Positions 29,150 through 40,552 are shown, numbered from the stretch's first letter. The stretch: DNA of 64,000 nt from Tetramitus jugosus (GCA_937625935.1 OW569349.1:62001-126000), one strand, 5' to 3'. Numbers and translations: made by a program. The notes: generated from the letters alone by a model not told the origin.

Positions 29150-31024
29150 TTACTGTGCTAACTGCTGTTGCTGTTGCTGTTCATTACGACGAGACTTGTA
29201 GAGTTTCCACATGTGCTCCATTGCTCTCACTGCCGCTTGGTTCTCTGCCACTTGAATTGTTGGTGATGGTAATCGAGTGGAAATGATTGTGCTATTCAAG
29301 TATGGAAGAGTGACACTTGCCTTGAATCCTTCACTGCACTGTTCCAACTCAAATGCAGGCATGTCCTGGACGTTGTGCAAAAACTGTTGGCACCAACTGA
29401 GCAGAACATTCTTTGGTGACTGATCTGGAGGTACAGGCAAGTCAGGAGGTTGAGGGAACGATAGAGCAATCGGTGGTGACGGCGAAGTGCCAGGAACAGG
29501 AGGTTGAAATGATGGTGGAGGTGGTCCTCTTGGGTCCAACATGTTGCTCGAGTGATAGTGAGTCAATGCTCTTGCGCCATGCATGGGAGATGATGGAACA
29601 TGAGAAGGCATCGGAGGAGGCTTGATAGAAACAGGTGTCAAATGACTCCCTGGTGGTTGAAAGAGAGATGTGGCTGGATGAGGTGACTGATCATCTGACG
29701 ATCCCAATGTCTTCTTGGGTATCCTGACATTCAACAGAGAAGTGCTTCCAGTGCTGCTAGTACTGCCCGTTGGAGGTACAATAGGTTTCTCTGCAACATC
29801 AGATTTTGGTTGAATCGCACTGCCTCTCACATCTTCAATGCTCACTTGCATGTTTGGTGTGTCTAACAATGATGATGAAGACAATAATGGTGCATCCATT
29901 GGCCAATCCAGGAGGAACGACTGAAGATATTTGAACATTTTTGTCTTCTCAGCAGCCAACTTTCTTCTCTTTTGTAAATTGGATGAATCAGATTCTTCTT
30001 CACTGACAGGTCTTCTTCTCTTTCGACGTTCATTCTTTTGTTTTCGAATCTCTGTGGATGCGTCGTCATTCTCATCACTCTCATCTTCACTCACCTCATC
30101 ATCGTCGTCCTCTTCCCCAAACATTTCATCTTCACTCTTGAATCGCACCGATCGCTTCTGCATCTTCTTGTTTGACGCATCTATTGACTCACTTGTCTTC
30201 AATATCTTTCTTCGCTTCTTCTTGCTCTGTTGTTGTTCATCATCAGTATCATCATCATCACCGTTCTGTTCCTTCTTCTTCTTCTTCTTGCTCTTGTTCT
30301 TGTTTGTTGTTGAACTTGAATCACTCTCTGATTTTTCATCGTCATAAATAATGGAATCGCTCGTGTCCTCATCCGTGGAAGTTGAACGATCACTGCTTGC
30401 TTGCTTTCTCTTGTTATTGTTTTTGTTATTCTCTGTTGTTTGATTGTTCATCTTGTTGTTGTCATCAGTGATTGCAGTACGTTTCCGAACCAGTCTCTTC
30501 ACGACAGCCGTATCACCACCACTGCTCTTGTTTCTACTATCACCTCCAGCACCGCCACCACTGTTTGTTTCACTCTGATTCATATGATTGTTGACCTTTG
30601 GACTCATCATGCATTGAGGATCAATCGCTGCAGCAGCCATCGTCATACTACTAGGAATATGATGACAGTAATGATGATGAAGAATTTCTGAATAGTGTTG
30701 CTGTTGTTGATGATTCAAATAAATGATAATCAATTGTTTCAACAACTGTTCTGCTGCGATCAGTAGTTGCATGTCATCATCATCATCATCACCAGTAACA
30801 CAAGTATTTATCATCATCATCAATGAACATGACGAAGAATTTACGCATGATAAAATTTCACCACCGCCAACATGCTCAAAGGACATTGGATGACCGTCAT
30901 GGTTAATTGAGTGAAAATTCGACGACCCCGATGAACAATTTTGTTGAAGGTGTTGGATGCGACATGAAGGATAAAGTTTCAGTTTTTTCTGCTTCTTCTT
31001 CTTCTCATTGGAGAGATCATGCAT
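29150..31024 (-). CDS. Nuclear-type low-complexity protein with dsRBD-like C-terminus
   Basis: The 624-residue protein has a His/Met/Gln-rich N-terminal third, a central run of alternating Lys/Arg-rich and Asp/Glu/Ser-rich blocks (KNKSKKKKKKEQNGDDDD and similar) typical of nuclear or nucleolar proteins, and a Pro-rich stretch. The last ~90 residues look like an alpha-beta-beta-beta-alpha fold of the double-stranded RNA-binding type: PKNVLLSWCQQF, FELEQCSEGFKASVTLPYL, STRLPSPTIQVAENQAAVRAM. The usual KKxAK of helix 2 is not conserved, so RNA binding is unproven. The ATG at 31024 is the first in frame. Confidence 0.65.
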   Translation of the reverse strand: MHDLSNEKKKKQKKLKLYPSCRIQHLQQNCSSGSSNFHSINHDGHPMSFEHVGGGEILSCVNSSSCSLMMMINTCVTGDDDDDDMQLLIAAEQLLKQLIIIYLNHQQQQHYSEILHHHYCHHIPSSMTMAAAAIDPQCMMSPKVNNHMNQSETNSGGGAGGDSRNKSSGGDTAVVKRLVRKRTAITDDNNKMNNQTTENNKNNNKRKQASSDRSTSTDEDTSDSIIYDDEKSESDSSSTTNKNKSKKKKKKEQNGDDDDTDDEQQQSKKKRRKILKTSESIDASNKKMQKRSVRFKSEDEMFGEEDDDDEVSEDESDENDDASTEIRKQKNERRKRRRPVSEEESDSSNLQKRRKLAAEKTKMFKYLQSFLLDWPMDAPLLSSSSLLDTPNMQVSIEDVRGSAIQPKSDVAEKPIVPPTGSTSSTGSTSLLNVRIPKKTLGSSDDQSPHPATSLFQPPGSHLTPVSIKPPPMPSHVPSSPMHGARALTHYHSSNMLDPRGPPPPSFQPPVPGTSPSPPIALSFPQPPDLPVPPDQSPKNVLLSWCQQFLHNVQDMPAFELEQCSEGFKASVTLPYLNSTIISTRLPSPTIQVAENQAAVRAMEHMWKLYKSRRNEQQQQQQLAQ

Positions 31025-31506
31025 TTTTTCTGTGAGTGTATTGTGCGAGCGACTTGTGTCGTGATAAATGTAATGATCTTGGTTCGTCGGAGAATGGCAA
31101 CAGCGGAATAAATAGTAGCTGATCAGTCGTAGTGGGGAGATATCGCGTTGGTGCGGGTCTATCTTTGAATTCTAGGTCATTTATGGTAGAAACAAAAAGA
31201 TCTCTTCCTTTGTCCATGTGACGTGTATACCATTGAAATAGAGTCACGACTATTGCTGTTATTGTTGCTAGCGAAGATCCCTGCGTAACTGCTGGCGCGA
31301 ATCGATCGTTGTAAACGATGATTTGTCACACATCAAAAAAAACTATCGCCTGTAAATGTGGACAGGTGCTGATCAGCACCATGTAAGTTTCCTTTGTACG
31401 TCAAGTATTATTAACTTCCCCCTCCTCACAGAGAGAAGAATAAAACGCACACAAAACTCACAATAACTGGACGTTATAACTCTACACACATAAAACAGCA
31501 GCAACA
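31025..31506. other. Divergent intergenic region
   Basis: It separates the dsRBD-like gene (minus) from the EF-hand gene (plus). A short inverted repeat, GGTGCTGATCAGCACC, lies at about 31365-31380. Nothing else could be named. Confidence 0.5.
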
Positions 31507-32055
31507 ATGAGTCAATTCAATAAATTGAACGGAGATCAACAAGAACAAATCAAGCAAGCCTTCGAAATTTGTGACGCAGATGGTAACAAACATATTGACT
31601 TGCAAGAATTGAAGGAAGTCTTGAAGGCATTGGGCATGGTACGTATATCCTATCTATCATCATAGCATATCATTCTATTTGTATAGATTGTTGAGATAGA
31701 ACGCACATGTTGTGATCCTGGCTTTTGCTGTTGTTGCGAATCCTCTCTTGTGTGAGAGAGATTTTTTAGAATACTCTACAACAATCAGAAGAGCAGCAGC
31801 AGTTGAAGCATACATGTTTTGTTTCTTTCCATGACTTTATGAACAGCAAAATCTCACTCCTTGTCCATGTTCTTCTTCTGATCAAATATGATCATCATTC
31901 TCCATTATATCTATTCTACTATTCCTATTGTGTAGGAGGGCACTGAACAACAAGCCAAGGACTTGATGAAGGATATTGATCTCGATGGCAATGGTAACAT
32001 TAGCTTTGATGAGTTCAAGGAGGCAATGGCCGGTTGGTGGTTGGGCGGAAACTAA
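31507..32055 (+). CDS. Small two-EF-hand calcium-binding protein
   Basis: Two exons: 31507-31638 (MSQFNKLNGDQQEQIKQAF...) and 31936-32055, joined in phase 0 over a 297-nt intron with donor GTACGT and acceptor TTGTGTAG. The 83-residue protein has two canonical EF-hand loops, DADGNKHIDLQE and DLDGNGNISFDE, each with acidic residues at positions 1, 3 and 12, so both should bind calcium. The spacing is that of one calmodulin/centrin lobe, and the tail ends GWWLGGN. The intron interrupts the frame so neither exon stands out alone. It is probably a calmodulin-like sensor; the target is unknown. Confidence 0.92.
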
Positions 32056-32268
32056 GCTGCTTAGCTCTCCAAATTAGACCTCCTTTTTGTCTCACTCTGA
32101 GACCTGTCCGGTAGTGCACAGGATAAAAAAACAGTTTGGACGAATCTCTCTCTCTCATGACCAATGATTAAACACTTGTACAACAACAACAACAACAGAA
32201 CAACAAGTGCAAATGATGCACATTATTCTTTTTCTGCACATGGACTGTCTTGTCTTCTTCGTTTGACC

Positions 32269-33090
32269 TTAATTGCTGTTGTTATTGGTGGCCATATTTC
32301 GATGCTTTTCCATTTGTTGCAACACAAACAGTGAATCTTTCAATTGCATGACTTCAGATCTCAACGAATGATTCTCCCTTTGCAATTGTGCAACCTTGTC
32401 CTCCAACATGAATGTTTTTGATTGTGTGAGTTGTTCTCGTCGTCGCTTTGTTGCATCATCATCAGCATCATCACTATTATCACCAATATTATCACCAATA
32501 TGACCACCAATATGACCACCAGTATCTTCACTCTCATCATCATCATCATCCATCAACAACAAGTACTTTTGAATGTCATTGTTTGATCCACCTAGTACAC
32601 GATTCATCATTTGCTTCACTTCTTCCTGATGCGCTGAATCATCATCTCCCATCATCATCATTGTCATTAAATCATCATTTACACTACTACTATTGTCAGG
32701 AAGATCTTGATTATTGATATAGGTTGATGATGAAGATTCTTGTTGTTTTAATCGAATGACATCTTCACACAATTCCTTTTCCATTTTGATTTGACTATTG
32801 AGTTGCAACAATTCATCTCTCTGTTTCACAATATACAAGTGCATGTTCTCAATGGTGAATTGTTGTTGTTTCATTTGTTCGTGTTGTTGTATGGCAATGT
32901 TTGATATGCGTTCTAGCTCAAATCGCATCTTGCGATACTCTTTGGTCATGAAAATTAATTTTTTAAAGGTTTCATCTGATGATGAGGATGACGAGGATGA
33001 TACTACAGTGGTTGGATGTTGTTGTTGTGATGAGGGACGAGAGACTTGTTTGGATAGTGAAGATTTGTTGTTGATTGTGTGGGAACTCAT
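32269..33090 (-). CDS. Coiled-coil protein, unidentified
   Basis: The 273-residue protein has a Ser/Gln-rich N-terminus, a helical region (residues ~40-115: TKEYRKMRFELERISN, QRDELLQLNSQIK), an acidic Met/Asp-rich middle with a Gly-His-Ile repeat (GGHIGGHIGDNIGDN), a basic patch TKRRREQL and a C-terminal heptad stretch LEDKVAQLQRENHSLRSEV at about residues 225-255. The basic patch followed by a leucine-zipper-like helix loosely recalls bZIP proteins, but the spacing and the basic region are not convincing. Function is unknown. Confidence 0.65.
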   Translation of the reverse strand: MSSHTINNKSSLSKQVSRPSSQQQHPTTVVSSSSSSSSDETFKKLIFMTKEYRKMRFELERISNIAIQQHEQMKQQQFTIENMHLYIVKQRDELLQLNSQIKMEKELCEDVIRLKQQESSSSTYINNQDLPDNSSSVNDDLMTMMMMGDDDSAHQEEVKQMMNRVLGGSNNDIQKYLLLMDDDDDESEDTGGHIGGHIGDNIGDNSDDADDDATKRRREQLTQSKTFMLEDKVAQLQRENHSLRSEVMQLKDSLFVLQQMEKHRNMATNNNSN

Positions 33091-33260
33091 GGCGATGATT
33101 TTGTTTTGTTGGTTTTTTCACAGGTTTTGTTGTTCGATTCTCATTAGAACGAGGAAATACAAGAGCTTCATTTGCAGTCTTTACAAAAGGAGATGAAGTA
33201 TCTCAAGGTCGACCTAAAATCCATTGCAGTGAAATAAATTGTAATCGCAAATCTCATCTT

Positions 33261-34379
33261 TCACATGGAATGATCGATAAAGGAGATTTCTCGCTCCATC
33301 CACTGCAGATACTCTGTTAAGTATTGCACTCTGAGTTGGTGTTGTTCAATTGTTCGCGCATTAGTCTCTTCGAGGAGAAAGACACATTGGACAAAGTTGT
33401 TCCAGAACATGAAACGGCGTAACACTCGTTTCTCGAGTGGAGACAATGCTTGTTGTCGATGCTCCTCATACTTTCGAATAAACAGTTGAGAAAAGTGAGC
33501 ATAGACCTGTGATTTGCATGCCACAAAGCACCATAGAAACACGGATTGAGCAAGATCTGACACTTGGAAATCCACCGTACATTCATCCCAATCCAGAACA
33601 CAACCAAGTTGCTTCTGCTCTAGGTATAATAGAACATTCTCATCGTGCAGATCTGAGTGAGCTACAGCGCGAGGGAGTTGATCACTATTCACCAATTCTT
33701 CCATCATTGATGAGCTTGAGCTCAAGGGAAAGGCAATATCAAAGAAGCGTTTCAAGTTGGAGCAGATTGGACCAATGACTGGTTGCTCTTCAATGGAATT
33801 CCTCTCGACAAAGGATTGTAGAGTTGATCGAATATATTCAATGTCAATCGTATTATTCTTATGCTCTGGTATTGGGTTTAATGACCCGTTGGCTAAGCAA
33901 CCAGAAGTGATTCTGTGCATGTTACCCAAAAAGCTCCCCATTGCAATGACTTCTCACTCTTCTCGATCATTGACATGATGGCTACCTGTTTCAAATTGGA
34001 ATAGAACTGCAAATGCAAAGTATTCCGCAATTTCGTCCTCATGGGTCATTGAGAATTGACAAATAAAGTCATTGTATTGATTTTTCACTGGTCTTGCCAC
34101 AGGTAGGGACTCTAAGCATGAGAGAACTCTCATCTCAAACTCCAAGTTTTCTCTTTTTATCTCACTTGAGAACATATCTTGGCATTTTTCTCTGGGAACG
34201 CACCGAAGAATATACTTTTTCGTGTTCTTCAATAATTCACCAATCGAAATTTCAAAGTTTCTGTTGACCCAACCTGTGGAGATCAAATGAATCGATTGAA
34301 CATCATCTCCCGTGTCAAACAGATGCCCGTAGTACTGTCTTATCACATTTATGGCATGTGGTGATGATGAATGGTGCAT
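33261..34379 (-). CDS. APH/choline-kinase-like phosphotransferase interrupted by an in-frame UGA
   Basis: Two parts lie in one frame separated by a TGA at 33954-33956. The upstream part, from the ATG at 34379, holds a kinase N-lobe (STGWVNRNFEISI, KKYILRCVPREK) and ends FQFETGSHHVNDREE. The downstream part continues with the next APH helix (MGSFLGNMHRI), the catalytic loop HSDLHDENVLL (HxDxxxxN) and the metal site VLDWDECTV. Together they make a complete aminoglycoside-phosphotransferase-fold enzyme. A 36-nt intron (33985-33950, ACAG|GTAGCC to GAGAAG|TC) would remove the stop and keep the frame; a mutation is the alternative. The substrate is unknown; eukaryotic relatives phosphorylate choline, ethanolamine, fructosamine or similar small molecules. 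Confidence 0.7.
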
Positions 34380-34624
34380 TCCTATTTGGAATCCTGGTTC
34401 TTCTGTTTTTTTCTTTTCGGGTGACTTTTCTCCCAAACTGGAAATCACAAGGTGTTTTTACAAATTGTAATAGTCAACATTCTTTTGTTGTGCACATAAC
34501 AAAGTATTTTAGTCGCATTGAAACAAAAGGAAGATCACATTGATTCGTCGGTGAAGACAATCTATACAACAAGAATAAGAGGATCATCATCCTAAACACC
34601 ACCAGAGTTAACACCCGTCCAAAC

Positions 34625-36610
34625 ATGTTACTCGAGATCAAAGGTCAGGGGACGCCTACTGTGTCCCGAACAAATCCATTGATGACAACTCGGCCAACAA
34701 AAGAGCTTCCTCAATCGAATGACTCTCCCATGTTCGAGAAACCATACAACTTTAATCATGTTGTCTGTAACCGTACACTCACTTGTCCCTTCCATTCCAT
34801 TCGATTGATCATACCGGATCTTTCCCCATCGAACACCTATCCTCAATCACGAATCGAATGGGGACCATTGAATTCAATGTTCAATGAACAAGAGAAGGAG
34901 ATGCAGATGCATGAGGAGAGTGAAACGGATACGGTTCGCTGCGCCACACCGCATCAATACATTCCACGTTTGTTCATTAATGTTTCTCTCATGGAGAAGA
35001 ATGGAAAATCGGTAGCCATTGCGGATGAATCATCGATTGTTGTGACGTATCTACCACTTAAGAATATTCACCACTGCGGAGCCAACAGCACCTCAGAACT
35101 TGCACGAGCCACAACTACAGAAACTACAACAAGAATGAACAAACGAGGAACGAATAGGGTCGTTCATAGTTTGCCAAACAATCGTCAAGTTGCTGTTAGC
35201 AACAAGAGAAGAGCTAGTCTTCACGATACAAGGAATCACACACCTCATCCAACGAGGGTCAACGTCGAAAGAGAGACCATTGATCTATTCTTCATCCGAT
35301 TCCCACAACCTGGAACCTATACGATCTACTGTTTGGATCTATTGGATTGTCGGAGAGCTGAGTTTCGAATCTTTCATGCAAAGTTCTATCCACAATTGTT
35401 GCTCGACTTTTTTGGTCGATGCGAGTTGCCTGCACCAGTGGTCCACGCATTAGATTTGTTCACAGTGCAACTCTCTCACAACATTCCCTCTATTTCTTCA
35501 TCATACTGTGAGGTACAGTTCCTAATGCGTCCCTGTAGTCAAGTGTTGCAACCTTGGAGAGAGGTGAACAATTCCCAGTGTGTTCGATTGTATCAGGATT
35601 GCTACGAGTTTTGTTATCGAATTATTTGCAAAGACAATCACCCGACTCACCGACCAAAGCCATCTGGTACCCTTGACAAGTACAATAAGGATGACCAAAG
35701 TCTGGAGTCCGATATTCTGTGTACACAACACAGTCAAATATGTAACTACAATTCATGTGAGAATATCCGGTTCTCGTTGAACAAGGAGATTAACTTCATG
35801 CATCGTCTATCTCTTGGCATATGGTTCCCATGGTCAACCTTGACAACATCGACGAGCGAGCTCTGTGAGCCCTATTGGGGTTTTAGGATACAGTTGCTGG
35901 ATCAGAGAGAGTTTGAATCGGGACATGGTCAATGGCAATGGTACGATTGCGACAGTGAATGGAGCAGAAATGAAGTGTGTGTATATTGCAGCGAAATATT
36001 GAAGGAGAATACGCATTACTACGTCAGAATATATTGCGTCAAGGAGAGGGATCTGGGAGATACGGAAGCAGGACAAGGGCACAAATCAGGCATGATTCTG
36101 TTGTATGATTCCATGAAGCACGATATTACAGCACACATTCCAAAGATGATCACAGAAAGTAGTGAGCACATTGAAATACTGAAGCACATACAGGGACATA
36201 TGCTCACCTTTAATAGCGATAGTGGCATGGTTTCAACACTCGAAGTTTTTCTCGATGGGTACTTTGAGTGGAGATCAGACCTGGATGAGCCATCGGCCTA
36301 CACATTCCACATGTTTGGTGAGGCTCACTTGCATCAGACCGAGCGTAGTAAGTATATCCTCTATTGCAATGGTACTGACCAGATAAGTGGTGATTCATTT
36401 CAGCAGGCAATTGAAATTGTGGCTGATGAGGAGAGGAGTAATGACGATTTTTGCAGTGGTACCATGCACACAATCATTTTTAACTCAAAGAGAATGAGCT
36501 CTGATGTGATGACTTGTCACTATTCGAGAGTGAATCAGGTATTGACAAGGATTGAGCTCACTGAACAGAGCTTAAAACTAGCAGACACAGAGATCATATG
36601 TTTAGATTAG
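34625..36610 (+). CDS. Unidentified 661-residue protein, beta-rich
   Basis: No signal peptide or membrane segment is visible. The protein has several strand-rich blocks such as DLFFIRFPQPGTYTIYCLDL and WGFRIQLLDQREF, Cys-rich central regions and a basic Thr-rich linker near residues 160-215. The phrase FPxPGxY is common in beta-sandwich domains, including those following transglutaminase-like modules, but no family can be named. Its last codons overlap the convergent kinase gene by 9 nt. It is divergent from the APH-like gene. Confidence 0.65.
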   Translation: MLLEIKGQGTPTVSRTNPLMTTRPTKELPQSNDSPMFEKPYNFNHVVCNRTLTCPFHSIRLIIPDLSPSNTYPQSRIEWGPLNSMFNEQEKEMQMHEESETDTVRCATPHQYIPRLFINVSLMEKNGKSVAIADESSIVVTYLPLKNIHHCGANSTSELARATTTETTTRMNKRGTNRVVHSLPNNRQVAVSNKRRASLHDTRNHTPHPTRVNVERETIDLFFIRFPQPGTYTIYCLDLLDCRRAEFRIFHAKFYPQLLLDFFGRCELPAPVVHALDLFTVQLSHNIPSISSSYCEVQFLMRPCSQVLQPWREVNNSQCVRLYQDCYEFCYRIICKDNHPTHRPKPSGTLDKYNKDDQSLESDILCTQHSQICNYNSCENIRFSLNKEINFMHRLSLGIWFPWSTLTTSTSELCEPYWGFRIQLLDQREFESGHGQWQWYDCDSEWSRNEVCVYCSEILKENTHYYVRIYCVKERDLGDTEAGQGHKSGMILLYDSMKHDITAHIPKMITESSEHIEILKHIQGHMLTFNSDSGMVSTLEVFLDGYFEWRSDLDEPSAYTFHMFGEAHLHQTERSKYILYCNGTDQISGDSFQQAIEIVADEERSNDDFCSGTMHTIIFNSKRMSSDVMTCHYSRVNQVLTRIELTEQSLKLADTEIICLD

Positions 36611-39600
36611 TTCTGTATCCATCAAGTGATCATAGATCTGAGACAAGTGACGGTGACAAGTTTCAAAATCAGGACGATGAACATCTGTATCTTGCCAACA
36701 AGACACCATTAGATGCAAGTACTTGTCCACAAGTATTGCGGGATATCTGTGTTGAGTGGACCACTTTTCGAGTTTTGAGCTGTCAAATAGTGGTGCACTC
36801 GATCCCCGGCCAGGACTTCTGACCCTCTGGATAAATGGTACATGTGGTCTTCTTCCCTGAATAATCTCTGCACCAATCATGTACAGATTATACTGTTCCT
36901 GTGGCATTTGGTAAGGAGGACACTCGAATAACACATAGTACATTACCATAGCGAATGAGTATACGTCAGAGCTTGGTGAATACATCTGATTCTTGATTAC
37001 TTCAGGGGCCAAATACTGTATGAATGACATACTACCATTCATGTAGTTACCACTACCTAGTACTTCCAAGAAACCACTAATTGAATTATGTTTTAGTCAT
37101 TGTATCATATGAATAAAGAAATAGAGATTGTACATACCTCACCTTGACTCGCATCTGACGATCAAGTAAAATATTTTGAGGTTTCAAATTGCCGTGTGTA
37201 ACATTCAGGGAATGTAAGTAGATCATTGCCTGACACACTTGACAAAGCATTTTCAACTTATCTTGCAATCCAACAACGAATTCTCCTCTGAGATAGGATT
37301 CGATCGATCGCTTCTCAGCAAACTGAGAAATCAAAAACGTGAAGTCAGTACTGTGGCATACTCCGTAAAATGGTATTACTGAAGCATGATGCAGGTTAAA
37401 GATCACATCCACTTTTGTATTGAATAATTGCTCTTCAGAATCATTCATCGTACCTCTCAATTGCTTAATCGCGACTCTTTCGTTCTTGTAAAACTGTATA
37501 CAGATCAAATCAAATAGTATTAGCTCACATGTTCAGGATATTACACATATCGATGCTTCATAGATACATACCCCAAAGTAAGTTTTGCCCAAAGGTCCCT
37601 CGTATAATAGTTTATCAATCCTCAAGTCGGCCATATCAATTGACCAAGCATAGTTGCGAATATTTAAAATCTGAGCATGATCGTTGTCTAGCAATGTCTT
37701 GTTCATCGTTCCAGCAGAGTCTTTCTTGTTCTGTGAGGTAGTTCTCTTCAGTAAAAGCAGAATAACACATATGCATAAAATGAAGAGAACAATGACTGTT
37801 GCCACCGATAATCCAATATATAAGCGATGGTTGCGCTGGGCTGGTTGGTCCAGTCTAGGAATCTGCATCAAAAATAGTAAACTACCCTCATATGATGGAG
37901 TGTCAAAGTAGTAGCCCTGCTCCTTACTGGGATCAAACACTGCCGAGGTAATTACAGTTCCAATCGGATAGTATGACACGTATTTCGTTTCTTTTCGAAC
38001 TTCGACTTGAAATAAATTGCCATGGGACTGACTCGAAAAGAATGCATAATGACCTTCATCATCGAGAAAACAACTTGTTATGCTACAAAATCAAGTAAAA
38101 ATAGTATTAAATATCAATTAACTCCGATTCTCTAAGATGTTAGTATACTTACTCGCATAAAGTTCCACGGGGGTATGATGCTTCGGTAAAATTGATCATC
38201 TTCGCACTTTTTGACACAATTTCGACTAGAGAGCAATCTTCTGTTGCACTAAACAGCGGAACTATCAGTTTTGATTTAACCTTGAGTGCACAATTGAAAG
38301 GATGGCCGATCACATGCATGTGAAGAATACTTCCTGTTTCAATATCTACGGCAAGAATTTCATTCGATCCAGTGGAAATCAACGCTACGGTTTCATCCTT
38401 GTTATCAAAAGCCAAAAACTTTGTCAATGATTGGGTCGTGTCTATTGGAGACTGACTAACCATAACTCCACTCTTCAAATCATAAATACTAATCAATTTA
38501 CCAAACGTTATGGTGATAAATGTCCAATTCTTCTTCGAAATAAAACTAAATAAAAGACCACTCTACACATAATCAATGAGGTTAAAATTCAGAAGCAACC
38601 CAAAGAAATAGCTAATGAAGTCATACCTGAATGGGTAACCTGTGGGAGCGTACCAGACTAAAATCTTCAAGCGATAGCTCCAATATTTGATAGATGACAG
38701 CATTAATCTGTCTCAGATTTTGTTGCGAAATGAAATAGCCCGTGTTGTTACTCGACTTGGTACAATGCTCGATCGAATTAGCACCATTATGAGGCACAAA
38801 TTCTTGTTGTGCAGTCGTAGATAGCAATTTGTTTTCATATTCAGCATCGAATTTAACAATTCTAGCCTCGTCAGATGCAAAGTGTCGATAAGACATGCCA
38901 GCAATAATACTTGCACCCTTTTGTCCCGATGAATTATACAAAAATGAACATGTCACTCGATCCATGAGAGTCGAAAATTTTCTGATGACAGTATTACTCT
39001 GATAATCATGTAGGGTTGGTTGTATATCTTCAATTAGATTGAATCCTGATCGACTTAATCCCATCGCAAGAAAGTAGTCGTTTGTCCCAAGCGGGTGCAG
39101 TCTCCTTTGACTTGACTTTACGGTGTACACCTGCGAACCTATCAAAGAAGAGACATTCACAGAATGATCCAGCAAATTGTACAATCCAGCAGTCCATGAT
39201 ACCGAGGAGTGATAAGCCAGCTTGACCTGTGTTTGATCTGCTGAGAGACCCATGTGCGTAAAGAGACCCCTGGAAAATTTCCAGTTATTTGCCGATTGCA
39301 ACTGATCACCCGATACTGCATAATGATACACAGTGCTGTACGATCGCTCGCTCGTCGTCAATAGTACAAGCGAAGAGGCACCTTCACTATAAATCATTCC
39401 AACTGGAGACAAAGTGTTGCTATCGTACGCGGCCTCAAACTGCGTGGCTATGAATGGCTGTACCTTGGAAACAATATTGATTTGAACGACGTCGTCACGT
39501 GTCAGGAATGTAACATAGAAATACGGACCGGGTGTATCTTCAATCAAGTAGGAAACATCTCTTCGACTCACAAAGTTAAGCACCAATGTAGGTGTATTGG

Positions 39601-40324
39601 ATGGCACCATTGTCTCAACATTGAACTGGAACATGTACCCACTGTTTAAAAAGTAAAATATGGAGACGATTGGAGACAGTCGTTGTGATTCGGTCACAAG
39701 AATGCGAATGCCGTCAAAAACAGGTCTCCTTTTCTCCTGCAACTCGAAATCATAGTGCGACACACGACGCATTGTCGACTCACTCATTTCTATCTTGATT
39801 ATTCTTCGCTTGAGCGTATAGCTGACAATTACTGTTTTTCCATCCTGAGAACCATTACTCTCATGATTTTCGGTCACTTCCTTAATTTCTCTCGTCACCA
39901 CTAACAGTATTCCACCACCCTGAGCAGAAGATGACGATGACTGAGGTACAACCACCATTGATTCCACCACTTGTTCCTCCGGTCCCAAAAACAATCTCTG
40001 ATCCCAAGAGTCCACAGTATCCGCATTTTGAGTGTAGTTTAATGTGTTGAAGCGAATGATGGACGAACCGGCTTCATCACTCACACCCAACAGAAACCGT
40101 TGAAATTGCATGCCACCACTGCTTGTCGTCGTTGTCGTTGTCCTCATAGTTGAATCAGGTATCAAGACTGAAAATTTGCCAAGTGATCTCAATTGCATAA
40201 AATCCAAGAGCTGATATGAGTTGTCATTATCGCTCACCACTTGCCTTGTTGATATCAACATTACAATCAACAACAGCAACAACCACCATATAGATGATAA
40301 TAAATAAGATGTTCGAGGCAGCAT
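36602..40324 (-). CDS. Receptor-like transmembrane pseudokinase
   Basis: Five exons: 40324-38627, 38562-38153, 38082-37572, 37493-37138 and 37076-36602, with introns of 64, 70, 78 and 61 nt (donors GTATGA, GTAAGT, GTATGT, GTATGT), all phases consistent; 1149 residues. A signal peptide (SSIWWLLLLLIVMLIS) precedes a ~740-residue extracellular region of repeated strands, propeller-like, then a transmembrane helix at about 790-814 and a tyrosine-kinase-like domain. VAIK lysine (883) and APE (YLAPEV) are present, but the catalytic loop reads HGNLKPQN (residue 975 Asn instead of Asp) and the exon 4-5 junction gives VKVSGFLEV, so the DFG aspartate is Gly. It should be catalytically dead or very weak. 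The start at 40324 is the ATG giving a clean signal peptide. Confidence 0.88.
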
Positions 40325-40486
40325 GGTCCGTCCCAACTTTTTCTGTGAAATTAATGGACACATGAACAACTATTACAAGTGCTTTTCTTTCTTTGAAGAA
40401 GAAATAAAAAGTTGTTCTTGTGCTTGGATGTTGTTATCCAAACAAAATGGAAGTGTGATTTCTCCGCCCCGTTCTGATTTCTTGAT

Positions 40487-40496
40487 CCCGCCAAAA
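40487..40496. promoter_or_regulatory. E2F-like site upstream of the CxxC protein gene
   Basis: CCCGCCAAAA is the reverse complement of TTTTGGCGGG, a perfect E2F consensus. It lies about 57 nt upstream of the ATG at 40553 and about 165 nt upstream of the divergent receptor pseudokinase ATG. Confidence 0.45.
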
Positions 40497-40552
40497 TTTC
40501 TCGGCTCGAAAATTCCCCATTCATTTCCAGAACACAAAAAACCAAGAGACAA

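Noticed and set aside
32269-33090. bZIP transcription factor
   Set aside because: The basic patch and heptad region are not spaced as in bZIP proteins and the conserved Asn/Arg contact residues are missing.
33954-33956. UGA as selenocysteine codon in the APH-type kinase
   Set aside because: No known selenoenzyme in this family and the position is a variable loop; a short intron or mutation is simpler.
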